A stretch of DNA of 64,000 nucleotides, from contig OY726569.1 in the NCBI GenBank assembly GCA_963383645.1, positions 29,544,599-29,608,598 on the forward strand, in the 5' to 3' direction. The stretch's first letter is position 1; each line of letters begins with the position of its first letter. Position numbers and translations under genes: made by a program. The notes under the pieces are model-generated. The model was given only the letters and a program-made list of their open reading frames with translations, was not told where the DNA came from and did no database searches. Source of the DNA: Muscardinus avellanarius. Taxonomy: Eukaryota > Chordata > Mammalia > Rodentia > Gliridae. Of this stretch, positions 11,660 through 23,439 are shown piece by piece.

Positions 11660-14405
11660 TTTGCTTCTCATTGACAAATGGGCATCTTTAGCCATCCTCA
11701 CACAGATTCTGGTTTAGAGCACAGACACCCAGAATAACTTATACGTCCTACCTCCCAGAAATGATCCTGGAAGTAAGTAGGGACCTAAATTTGGGTGTTT
11801 CTTCTGAACCTATGTCTGTTAAAAACTCTAGGACTTTGCCCCAAGCTGTAGAAGAAAAATCTTATGAGCCATAGTATTGGGGGGGGGATGGTATATAAAA
11901 TAGGTGTTTCTGTGCATGGAGTCTGTCGATCCTGCAAGGATCCTGGTGACTTGGAGGTCACCTCTAGCATTCTGTACAGGGCTGTGCTGACTGGGCCCTC
12001 TGTCCACCAAAAGAGCCACCATGTGTTGCTCTGTGGATCAGGAGTGTGCTGCTAAGGATGAGAAAGGAGCTGGGAGGATGCTTCGGCACCTGGGAGTTCA
12101 GACTGGTACCCCCTTACGAAGCATGCTGCTTGGCTGGTCAACAGAGTTAGCCAGGCTCTTCTACCTCCACCCCAATTCCAGGGTTCCTGGTAAGTATAAC
12201 TGCTCAGAGTCAGTTCCAATCTATGTTGTGATTATATATGAGTATCTCTGAGGCTCAGAGTCTTTGGATCTAAGAGGTGTTTGGTGTTGGAGAGCAAGAG
12301 GAAAGGGTATTTCTGGCTACATTAACTCTTGGTGAAAACATTCATAGTTCAAACTAAAGCCAACCTTTCCCAGCTGTAAGTCTCTAAAACGCATGACATG
12401 ATACCACACCTTGAATTCCATGCCAGGAGTTTGCCAAGGTTTTCTTTAAAACATTTTCTTGTTTTCCCTTTTTTTTCTAGTTTTTTGTTCTTTTAGTTGT
12501 TGTAGTTGTTTTCAACTTTTATACATACGTCACATTCCCAGAAAGCACAGTGAAAAAGCTTCTTTTCTCATACACATGCTAAGAAAATAGTTTTATACAC
12601 AGAATTTCAACATGAGAGAGAAAAGGACAGGGAGGGAAGGGTGCAGAAGAGATGCTGAGAGGCAGGAAAAGAAGGGTGGCAGCAGGCAGACCACAGTGGG
12701 TCTGTGTCTCTGCTGCCTACATCTGTCGCTGGCATTTTTGGTATCATCAGAATCACCTTTCCTGCAGTTGGCTGGAGTTGGAGTTCTTAATTTTAGAAGA
12801 GATGGGACCGGAAGTGAAATTCACAGAATGCCTGGGGACTAGTGACTGAGCTGAATCTTTTCTGCCCTCCCTTCTCTTCTGCATATAAGCCACTGCTTCA
12901 GTATTAACGTGTTCACAGAGTAGAGTGACTGAGAGATCAGAAAATTTATGCCCTGGGCTGGCTGGCTTGAATTAAATGGATAATGGGAGAGAGCACAGAG
13001 ATACGGGAATAGGAGAAAGTACCTGGAGGATATGAGAAATGTGATCTTTTCTTTGCTGAAATAACACACCCTTTTCTACCCTGTGCTACATTAGCTGGGC
13101 TTTGGAACTGCCAGAATTAGGCCCTAGTGGTGGCAGGCAGCGAGGCTGGAGTAGGGAAGCTTCTCCCAGGTCATTTCCTCTTCTCTTGGTTCGCTTGATG
13201 ATAGCACCCTATCAAAGACTGCTTTGTGCTTCTGTTGTCTCCTTGCCCACCCATCCCTCCACTGACATCAGCTGTAGACCCCCCTGTGGCTCAGTGGGTC
13301 CTCACTCCACAGATGCCAACAGCTGCTGCTGAATGGAGGAGCCGGGCTGGGCTGGGCCGGGCTGGGCCAGGCCATGGGGAGCAGGAGCAAGGGTGGAGGG
13401 CGAAGGGGAGGAGAGCGCATGGGAACAAGGGGCCATGCAAACGCGCTTCAAGGGGTCCAGAAATGTGATGGGGCCACAACAGAAGGAAATAGGTTTGTGG
13501 AGAAAAAAAAAAAAAATGAGAGGGAACAATGCTAGGCAGGAGGGGCACAAGACTCGATTTCAGAAACCAAACTGCCCTACCCACCCCTTTCATGCTGGGT
13601 CTGCCAAGATACTTCCAGAGACACTGACTTTTCTGACATACGAGAATGAGGGATGTTACCTAATAAGTACTCAATTCAGGGGACAGGGACGCGTCTCCCC
13701 AGAGTCCAGGATCTTTCCCCCGGTACAGCCCCTCCTCTGAGACAGCAAAGCAGCTCCACTTCCAGCCCTGTGAGGACTGCCAGACCCTCAGCAGGAGCTA
13801 AAACCATCTGGTCCTCCAGAGATGAGGTGGCTTAAAGAAACTCTTAAAATACGGGGAGGGACACAGACAGGAAAAAAACCACTTATTTGATGGGAGAGTT
13901 TTTTTTCTGTATTTTCCAAGTTTATGATTTTAGTTCATTCCTCTGTCTCTCCATCTCTCTCGTGCGCACGTGCCGCACGCACTCTTGCTCTCGTTTTTGG
14001 TTGTGTGTGTTTCAGTTTTTAAAAGAACTTTGGATTTGCCGTTGGTGGGCAGCGCCGGTCCCTGGAGGCTGGACTGCCCCGGGTGGCAGGGCTAGGGCCA
14101 GGGGCAGGCCCACGGCTGCTGAGAGGATCTCTGTGTTTAAAGCCTTTGAGAATAAGTTACAGCAGTTCCCAGGGTGCAGGGTGGGGCTTGGCAGAGGGGC
14201 TCCTGGTGGCCAGCTTCCCCTAGAGTCCAGGCCACAGGGGGCAGACCCCACCCACGAGGAGAGGTTTGGGGAGGGTTAGGGGAGAGTGAGCTGGGAGTGC
14301 TTCTTCCCCTGCCCACCTCCAGTTTGGTTAAAGTTCTGTGGGCTCAACCTTAGGAGCCAAAGTTGGGTTTTTGGAAAGAGTTTGTGAGCGGTATGGCGCT
14401 CTAGA
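11660..14405. other. Unique intergenic sequence beyond the ZFHX2 3' end
   Basis: About 2.7 kb shows no SINE and no recognisable coding exon. A short GGGCT/GGGCC-type tandem lies at about 13345-13375, and a CACGTG-containing stretch (gtgcgcacgtgccgcacgc) lies at 13962-13980. Some of it may be an extended ZFHX2 3' UTR if a more distal poly(A) site is used. Confidence 0.45.
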
Positions 14406-14435
14406 CAAGGGGGTAGGAAGAAGTGGGAGTGGCAG

Positions 14436-14441
14436 TTTATT
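14436..14441 (-). terminator. Candidate ZFHX2 poly(A) signal
   Basis: AATAAA on the minus strand (tttatt on plus) lies about 495 bases beyond the ZFHX2 stop codon, in unique sequence. It is the first canonical hexamer after the stop that I found. The implied 3' UTR is about 14415-14933. Use of this site is inferred. Confidence 0.5.
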
Positions 14442-14933
14442 TTCTGTCCCCCTTTGTCCTGGTGTTTTTTTTTTTTTTCCTTCATTCTTCATTATCTTTT
14501 CTTCTTTCTTCTTTTTTTGGTGTTTTTCAGTCATTGGAATAGCATGGGATGTGTGTGTGCGTGTGTTTACAGAAGTGAGAAAGGGGTGGGATCCAGGGGG
14601 ATAAGGGAGGTGGAGCCAAGGGTAGATCTGTGTGGTAGGCAGACGTGTTTGAATAATCAGGATGCCAAGAAGGGTGTGTATGTTTGACATGGGCAAGGGC
14701 TACATCTGCAAGGAGCTGAGGAAGAGAATTGGTGTGTGTCTGGGGTGGGGAGGAGGCAGGACTCTGCTGGAGGTGGGGTGTGTGAAGCCCACTGAGGGTG
14801 GGAAGTGGCAGATTCCCATAAGGTGGGCAGAGCCAAAGTTTGGGGTGAGGGACTTGAGTTCCCACCAAACACCCCTTCGGGTAAAAGAGGGAGGACCTGA
14901 GGCCCTCCCCCGTCCCCATCTTGGTTTATCTGT

Positions 14934-15913
14934 TTATAAAGCTACAAGTGTAGAGGTAGTAGTAGTTTTTGGGTTGGAGTCCGTGTGAGGTAATCTTGCT
15001 TCCTCTTTGGCAAAAGCCACAGCAGCGGTGGCAGCTGTGGCAGCGTTGGTGATGGTGATGGGAGGGCCCCCTGGGGCTGGGGCCGCCTTGCGCCGGTGGG
15101 CCGAGGAGCGCAGGTGGGAGGCCAGGGCTTCACGCCCACTCAGCAGCACCTCACATGCCAGGCAGTGGTAGGTGCAGATGGGCACCCGCAGCGGTGGGGG
15201 CATGGAACCCCCTGAGCCCCGCCCAAAGAAGCAGAAGGATCGCTGGTGGGCAGCAGCCGGGGCCTCCCCATCGAATGCCATCTTGCACTGGCGGCACAGG
15301 TAGCGGTGAGTCACGTCCACGGTGGAGATGCCAGGGCTGCCGGTCAGCAGCTCATCAGCCTCCCCAGCGTCCCCCTCCCCCGGAGCAGGCAGTTCGGGAG
15401 GCTTTGGAGGTGCTGTGGCTGTGGGCTCAGGGGGCTGGGGTGGTGGCTGCAGGAGGGCATTGGGGAGCAGACCAATGAGGGTCTGAGGTATCACGGGGTT
15501 CATGGGAAATAGCCCCTTCTTCATGCCATACAGCTGTTGGAAGTAAGCTCCCTGTACCTGGGGGCCAAAGACAGCTGGGGGTGCTGTTCCCCCTGCAGGG
15601 GGCAATGGGAAGGGCAGGAACTGGCCCCCCAGCAGGGCGGGGACAGTGGCCTTCAATGCTTTGAGGTTCTTGAGGGCATCAGCAGAGGAGTTGGAAGGGG
15701 CTGCTACTGGCTTCCGCTCACCAGAGACCTTGTCCCCAGCGGGCTCAGTAGGCTGGCCTGGGACAGGGTCTGCGGTGCCTGCTGTGGAGGTGTTGGTTTG
15801 GTCGGGCACGGGTCTCTGAGGTAAGGGGCGCCCTGGCCCAGGAGTCTGGACCACTGTGGTAGCAGGCAGGACCGAAGAGGCAAGGCCAAGGAGGCCTGAT
15901 GAGGCTGCAGGGC
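14934..15913 (-). CDS. ZFHX2: ZFHX2 last coding exon (residues 2249-2574)
   Basis: The acceptor is CTTCCTAG. The exon encodes a Pro/Ala-rich region, then two C2H2-type fingers (about 2453-2475 and 2497-2521), and ends TSTLVAL with TAA at 14936-14934. Confidence 0.94.
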
Positions 15914-18900
15914 CTAGGAAGATGAAGGGTCGAGGGATTAGTCATCTGCCCCCCCTGACCTTGCTGCTACCAGCCACCTCCTACCCACTCACCATCCTAC
16001 CACCCAGCTCTCAGGCCCCTCCCACCTTTCCTCTAAAAGCCTCAAGTACAGGAAGGCCTAAGGACCTGGGAAGGGTCCAGAAAGAAATGGGAAAGGCATG
16101 CCATTAATGGGGGATGTTCTCTGAAGTCCACCTCCTCCCAACTTCCTGCTCACCTGAACTGAAAGGAGCTAAGCTGCTGAGTGGTGGCTGGGCCAGAGCC
16201 GGGCTAGACAAGAGAACGGGGGCCAGGCGAGGCAGGGCCGGGGCAGCGCCGATGGGCACGGCGGCAGGTGCAGCGGCAGGTGGGGCCTTGGGAGCCGGGG
16301 GAGCCTCAGGTGCCGGGGCCAAGTCGTAGCACTTGCTTTCGCTCTTCAGCTGAGCCCGAACCGCCTCTTTGAGCTTGGCCAGGTGCTGGCGGGAAAAGAG
16401 GTGGCCTCGGCAGGAAACATAGAAATCGTACTTGACGTCGCAGTAGGGGCAGTCGGTACGCTGGGCGGCCAAGGGGCCCTCGCTGCTGCCCCCACTGCTG
16501 CCGGCGGCTGCCCCCTGCAGTTTGGCCTTCTTTTCCTTGGCCCGCGCATTCTGGAACCAGACCTGAATGACTCTCTTGGGCAGTCCGATCTCCTCCCCCA
16601 GCACCTCGCACTCCTGCATGGTCGGGGTGCGGTAGGCTTCATAGCAGGCTTTCATGATCTTCAGCTGCAGGCTGCTCATCTGGGTCCGATAGCGCCGCTG
16701 CCCCATCCCATCTGGAGCCCCAGCCCCACCTCCTGTGCCCCCACTGGTCCCTCCAGCCCCAGGGGACTCTGGTTCAGCCAGGCTGGAAGCAGATGAGTCA
16801 CTCAGGTCTCCTGCAGATGGACTGCAAGCCTCACTCTCAGGAGAGGCTTTAGGTGGCTCCTCTGGGACCTCGTCCTCGCTGGGCTGAGGAGCGAGTGGGA
16901 GAGGCAGGGGTGGCTCTGGTGTTGGTGTGGCGGCCTCTTTCCCAGGTGGCAGGAAAGACAGGGGCCCAGCAGCAGGGGTGACTGTGGGATAGGGGAAAGC
17001 AGGTCCTTCCCTCTTTGAGGCCTCCCTCCCAGGCCCATCATCCATCTTGCCCAACAGGAGGTTGAATTTGGGGAAGGGTGCAGGGGTGGGTGCGATGGTG
17101 GGCTTAACCGCTGGACTGGGAACCCCCCCGGGGGTGCTTCGAAACTGGCCTTTCCTCTCCCGGGCTCTGGTATTCTGGAACCAGACCTGCACCACTCGCT
17201 TTTTGAGCCCCACTTCCTCGGAGATGCAGTCAAGCATCTTGCGGGTCGGGTTGGAGTCCTGCATGTACCAGCGGTACAGGATCTCCAGCTGCTCGGGCAG
17301 GATGGTGGTGCGCAGGCGCTTGTCCCTTGGGGGCTCGCCCTCCCCTCCCGCCCCTGCTTCACTGCCTGTGGGGGACAGGCTGCCATCTTCGTGCTTCCGT
17401 TTGAGCAGTGGCCCTGGCACTGGCGGGGTGCCTGCCACCAGAGGGTTTCGCTCTCCAAACACCAGCAAGGGCAGATCTAGTAGTTGGGGAGGCGCGCTGG
17501 GCTGCACAGAGGGCAGGAAATGCAGTCGGCGGTGACTGGTTAGGAGGTCTTGGCTGGAGAAAGAGATGGCACACTGGTCACAGACGTGGGCTGGGGCCGG
17601 CGAGGGAGGAGCCTTCCCCTCGGGCTCTTGGCCTCCAGGCCCTGGTGCCTCTGCTCGGCTCAGCTCCTCCACATCTGGAGGGTCTGGTGATGGACCCTCA
17701 GGCCCCACAGGGGGTTCCAGGCTCCGTTCCTCCTCTGCTTCTTCCTCTTCCACCTCTTCCTCTTCTTCGCCTCTTTCTGCCTCTTCCTCTTCCTCTTCCG
17801 GGGTCTGGTCATCGTAGCACTTCTTGAGGTGCCGTACCAACTCAAAAACACAGGAGAAGGTAGCATGGCACCGTCTGCAGCCCGAGGCCCCCCCGGCCCC
17901 TCCTCCAGGCGGCACAGGGCCCCCCTCACAGGCATTCTTGCGTGCTTTCTGGCGGGCATTCTGGAACCACACAACCACTACGCGGCTAGCCAGACCCAAG
18001 AGACTTGCAAGCCGCTCCACCTCTCCATCCTTGGGGTAGGCACTGGTCTCAAAGAAAGACTGCAGGGCCTGGGTCTGGAACTCCGTGAACTTGGTTCTGG
18101 AGAACCGGCGGCCTGCAGGCACCAGGGGAGGAAGGTTCCCTCTGGAGCCTTCTTCCTCCTCCGGGGGCCAGCGTCCTCCTGCGCCTGCGCGGCTTCGCTC
18201 TTCAGGGGCGCGGCTCCCTCCTACCTCGGGCTCCGGGGCCAGGAAAGGCGGGCCCAGTGGGGTAGCAGGCGACTCCAGAGACCTATCGGGAGGTTTGGGG
18301 GGCTCTACAGGGGGTGGGTACAGGCTGTCGTAGCTCTTTCGAAACTGAGCAGCGTAGCGACTCAGAGCCTCGAAGGGCAGAAAGCGGCGGTGCACGTGCT
18401 CCTCGTGTGTCTTGAGGATAAGCATATTGGAGAAGAGTTTCCCACAGGCCCCGCAGGCCAGCTTGTCCCCACCCCCCAGGGATTCTGGGGGCGGAGGCGT
18501 TGGGGGAGGGGGCACGGCCTGCTTCCCTTCATTGTACTGAATCACCAGCTCAAAGCCAAAGTTTTCTAGAAGGGCTTTAGCTGCAGTACGGGCAGCCTCG
18601 TTGGGCGAGGGGTGGGGTGGTGAGGAGGGCCCTGCCTCATTCCCCTCCTCTGCTATGGGGGGCCGCTCCCATTCCTGTTCAGGCAGCTCCGCCTTGGGAG
18701 GTGGGGGCGGGGGAGGTGGGGTGGCCGCTGGCAGGGACAGCATAGGCGCAGGCCCAGCCAGGGCCAGCTTGGGCCCCACCTTGAGGTCGTGGAGGTAGAA
18801 GGGCAGGAGCAGCTGCTGCTGCTGGAGCTTAAGCAGTGATTCGGGCACCAGAGGGAAGGGGGGCAGGACTGGTGGAGTGAAGAGAGGGGCTGGGAACCGG

Positions 18901-21900
18901 TGCAGGTCCAAGGGAGGGGGAGGCGGGGACAGGAAGGGCAGTCCAGGTATGAAGCCGCTGGGGTCAGGCCCTTTCTTCTCAGTGCCTGCCTCCCCCTCTG
19001 TCTCGCCTTCCTTGGGCTCCTCTTGGCCACGCTCTGGCCCCTCAGCCTTGGCATCAGTCTTGGTTCCCCGCGAGCGTGTCTGATGCAGAACTGACCGCAT
19101 ATGGATCTCCAGGGTGGAACTCTGGTTGTAGGAGACTCGGCAGACTGTGCACTTAAAAGGCTTGTCTGTGGCAGCCGCAGTGGTGGGTGGGGCACCAGCT
19201 TCTCCCCGGGCAGGGCCAGAAGGGTCAATGGCAGCCTTCTTCATCTTATGAAGGTGGGAGACAGAATTATAATGAACCAAGAGAATGTTCTTCTGGGTGA
19301 AGGACTCCTTACACACTGTGCACTTATAGGGCCGGGCAGGGTCGAGGAACTTGTCCAGAGCAAAGTTGGTGGTCTTCCTGTAGGTCAGGGGGTGGCGGGA
19401 GTCGGCTGGGGTTGGCTCTATGGAGCGGGGCTCCCCCACGGTCCCCTCTTCCTCCTCAGCCATGGTGGGTGGAGGAGCTGCTTCCTCAGCTTGGGTATCA
19501 GGCCGAGTGACTGGAGAGGGGGCTGGAGAAGGATGATCAGGGCTTCCCAAGGGCTTGTCTGGGGCCTCGGCTTGGGCCAGGGGAGGCTCGGGAAGAAGAT
19601 CCGGGCTGGCTTCTGGGGTCAGGTTAGGGCCATCTATAGGAGGGGAAAGAGGGTGCAATGAGCAGGGAGCTTGGCTGCCACCCTCTCCACCCTGGCCTCG
19701 GTCATCTTAGGACCTTCCTGATCCGTAAGACCAGGACCCCTTTCCTGCCCCCTTGGCAGGTGTACTGTCCCCTTCCTTACCTGCCACAGGGTCTCTGCTG
19801 GGTGTGGGCTCTGGCCCAGGAGCGGGAGGCTCTGGGCTGTCCTCCCGAGGGCTGAGTGTGGGTCCAGGCAGCACTTTGGTCATAAAGGTCATCTCTACAG
19901 TTGTGGCCTGTGACATGAGAAATCCGAGTGGCTTCACCCCCTACACTACTCCTGACGCGACTGCTCTGTACCTGTACCTGTGCCACGCTCCCTTCCCTCA
20001 AAGCCAACCTCCTCTCTGAGTAAAGCTCCCGCCTTCTTGCTGCTTTCCCCACAGATGAGAGCCTGGCCTGCGGCCTCTTCTCTCTGATTCCCTCCTTCCC
20101 CAGGTCAGAAGTCATCTTTCCTCAAGGCCACCTGACCTCCGCAGGCCAGTGCCTGTAGAACTGTTTGCAGGACTTAACAGGAGCGAGAGAAATGCTTAGG
20201 CAGCTGGCTAAGCTCAGTGCTGAGCTTTTCTCCAACTTGAAAATTCCACTGTGGATCTGTGAAGCGCTCCCTTCAGCCCCTCACCCGACACATGCACTTG
20301 CCTAGCTGCCCTGCCGGGCCTCGCTGGACGGTGCTCACCCAGCCCGTACTCACCACGAGCAGCAGCTTCTCAACACACTCGGGCACCACGTTGTGAAGGT
20401 GGCTGAGGTGGAAGTGCAGGGCAGGCCGGCCCACCAGCTGCTCCTGGCACAGTGGGCACCTGTATTTGGGCTGCACTGCATGCTGGGAGAGTGTATGAGC
20501 CTTCACCTGGTCAGACTCCGGGCTCAGGAAGCTGCAGTATGGACAGCAGAATACCTGGAGATCACAAGTGGGTGGGAGAGGAAGAATCAGGGATCCTTTG
20601 GATTCCTACATGTAGCACTGTCCCCCACTTCCAATTTAGGAGGAACAAACCAGATAGGAAGGCATCTCAGCCACTAGCCTCCAGCCAAGCCCTGACTGCC
20701 GGCTCCTTCTGTCTCTCCTTGGACTGAGACAAAGGCCCAGCCTCGGCTGCTACTCGCTACCTTCATTCTCTGGCATCTTCCTTTCTTGGTGTGTCTTTGC
20801 CTGTCTCTGTAGCCCTATTCAACTTTCCAGCTGACAGATGACCCGATACCTGCCTTCACCCTGGAAAGTGTTGATTTCTTTTTTCTTTTTTTTTCTGGAA
20901 AGTGTTCTTTTCTTTTTTCTTTTGGTACAGGGATTGAGTCCAGGGGCGTCCTACCTCCACACTATATTCCCAGCCCTTTTTACTTTTTGTTTTGAAATAG
21001 GGTCTCATGAGGTTGCTGAGAGTCCCGCTAAGCCTGAGGCTGTCCTCACACCTGTGATCCAATCCTCCGTCTCAGCTTCCCAAGGACTAAGATTACAGGC
21101 ATTTGCCACCACAGCTGGCTCATTTTCCTTTCTGACTCATGCTCATTCTGCCCGTGTCTTCTCTGTGAAACGCCTCCATTTCCTTCGCTCCTGCCCTCTC
21201 TGCCTCTCCAAATTCCCTGGCTCTCTGCACAGAAGCTATCCTTTCCCTTTCTCCCCTTCTTAATAGAAACAAAGACCACAGCTACCCCAGTGGCCAGCCG
21301 GTCGGCACCTTCCCACCCACACCTCCGGAGGGGTGGTGCCACAGAGGCTCCAATCTCCTGACTGCCTGGACTGCGGCCTGCATTTTCCTGCCACCTCAGA
21401 TCAAGCTGTCTCTGGCTTGCTCCCTCCCCAGTCCCCTGACGCTGGCTCAGACTTGTGTGTCAGGGATGAGATGGCCACAGAAGAGGAGCCAGGTGCTCAC
21501 CTCAGCGCACCTTAGGGCAGACTCCTACCTGTTGGTGGGAAGAGGAGTTAGGAGGAAGAGAAACTGGGGACATAGACATCACTGCACACTGCAGTCCAAT
21601 TTGGAAAGTTCTAAGGCCCAGGTTGGCACCGCAAGACCTGAGGCTGAGATTCCCCTCAGAATCAACACTTTATTATTATTTGGGGATTGAACCCAGAGGC
21701 ATTCTACCTCCAAGCTACACCCCTAGTCTGATTTTATTTCTTATTTGGAAACAAGGTCTCCCTAGGTTGCTGAGAACCTCACTAAGTTGCCGCAGCTAGC
21801 TTTCAACCTGTGATTCTCTAGTACTGAGACTTAGAATCAATACTTTTAAGACCACAAAACTAAAGTACTCCTGGTTCCTGCCTAGGTCTAAGTTCTGAGG

Positions 21901-23386
21901 ACTCAGATCTGTGGGACTTGCTGTCAGGGTGAATCACTTGGCTGGTGCCTCTGCCCTCAAGGGGCCGGGTCAGTTCCAGGCCAAGGGCTTCTTGAAGGAT
22001 TTGAATATCCATGTCTCGTTGTCTTTCTCTAGCTCGTCTTTGCCTCCCCTTTCTCTTTCCATTTCTTCACTCTTCCCTCCTCTCCTTCTTCCATCTACCT
22101 CCAGTATTTCCTGCCCTCAGTATATTTCCTCTTTCCCTTTCCCTTAAATTCCTGCTGTCCCCTCCTGTCGCCTTCTGCTATGCCCCGTCCCTTGGGGCCA
22201 GCTCTGCTGTGTATGTGATGAACATATGTAACTAGCCCTGAGATTTCTCACATGTGGAATTCTGAGTAAAATAAGTCACAAGCATGACAGAAGCCTTTGG
22301 AATATAGATCTCAGTAAAGCCAGCCCCCACCTCTGCTTATCCCAGTTACCCCAGTTCTGACCGTGGTCTGGTTGGCACTGTCTCTGGAAGGGCCCGTCCT
22401 GATCTCTGCCTCTTCAGAAGCTGAGGATGAGAGGAGAGGAAGTTAAGGGACTCTGCCAGCCCTCCCTCTTCCTTTCACAGACGCCCAGCCCATAAGATGA
22501 TTTGTACCAGACAGCTTTCAGAGAAGGGTAGGCTCTAGAGAAAGGGCACGAGTAGCCAGTAGCCAGGCGAAGGCCACAGGGTTAGCACGATGGCCAGGTT
22601 TGAGTCCTCAGAGGGCAGGAGCACCTAGGCCTCCATGGCTCAGCCTCCTTTCCCTCTGATGAGCCCTTCTTTGATCAGTTTTGCTCCTTGAGTACAGGAG
22701 GTTTTGCTGGATGCCTGGATTCCTGCAAGGCCCACGAGCATCTCAGAATGTATGAGGGCTGGGGGAGGGGAAGAGAAGGGAGCAGAGAAAGAACTCACCC
22801 AGCTGTTCTGTCATGTTCTGGGCATCTTTCTCAGGGGTAGGTGGCTCAGCTAAGGGCGTGACAGGAGCCTTCCCTGTGTAGGATGGGGGAGAGTCAGCTT
22901 ATAGAGCGCAGCATCAGGGAAGGGAGGGCAGAGGAAGCAGGACTAGCAGCCAGTCAATGAAGAAAAGAATGGGTAACAGGCAGAGGAGGACAAAAAACTA
23001 CCACAAAGAAATACTCAGCCAGGCATGGTGGCACACGCTTGTAATGTCAGTACTTGGGATGCTGAGACAGAAGGTTTGCAGGTTCACGACCAGCCTCAGC
23101 TACTTAGTGAAGCCCTGTTTCAAAATAAAGAATAAGCCGGGCGTGATGGTGCACGCTTGTAATCCCCGCGCTTGGGAGGTGGAGACAGGAGGATTGCGCA
23201 GGTTCGAAGCCAGCCTCGCTGGCTTAAGAGACCCTGTTTCCAAACAAAATATAAAATAGGTCTGGGAGTATAGCCCAGAGGTAGAAGGGTTCCATCCCCA
23301 GTACCACCAAAAAAATAAAAAATAAAAAAAGGCTGAAGGAGGTATAGCTTGGAGGTAGATGCCCCTGGATTCCATCCCCAGAACCA

Positions 23387-23439
<53 letters not shown>

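Noticed and set aside
1..14400. Coding exons of the next gene (NGDN in human order)
   Set aside because: No reading frame resembling neuroguidin or any other recognised protein is present. The gene would lie beyond the left edge.
17829..18569. 246-codon plus-strand open frame antisense to ZFHX2 exon 8
   Set aside because: It is the shadow of GC-rich ZFHX2 codons, with no homology or splice context, and crosses the conserved first homeodomain coding sequence.
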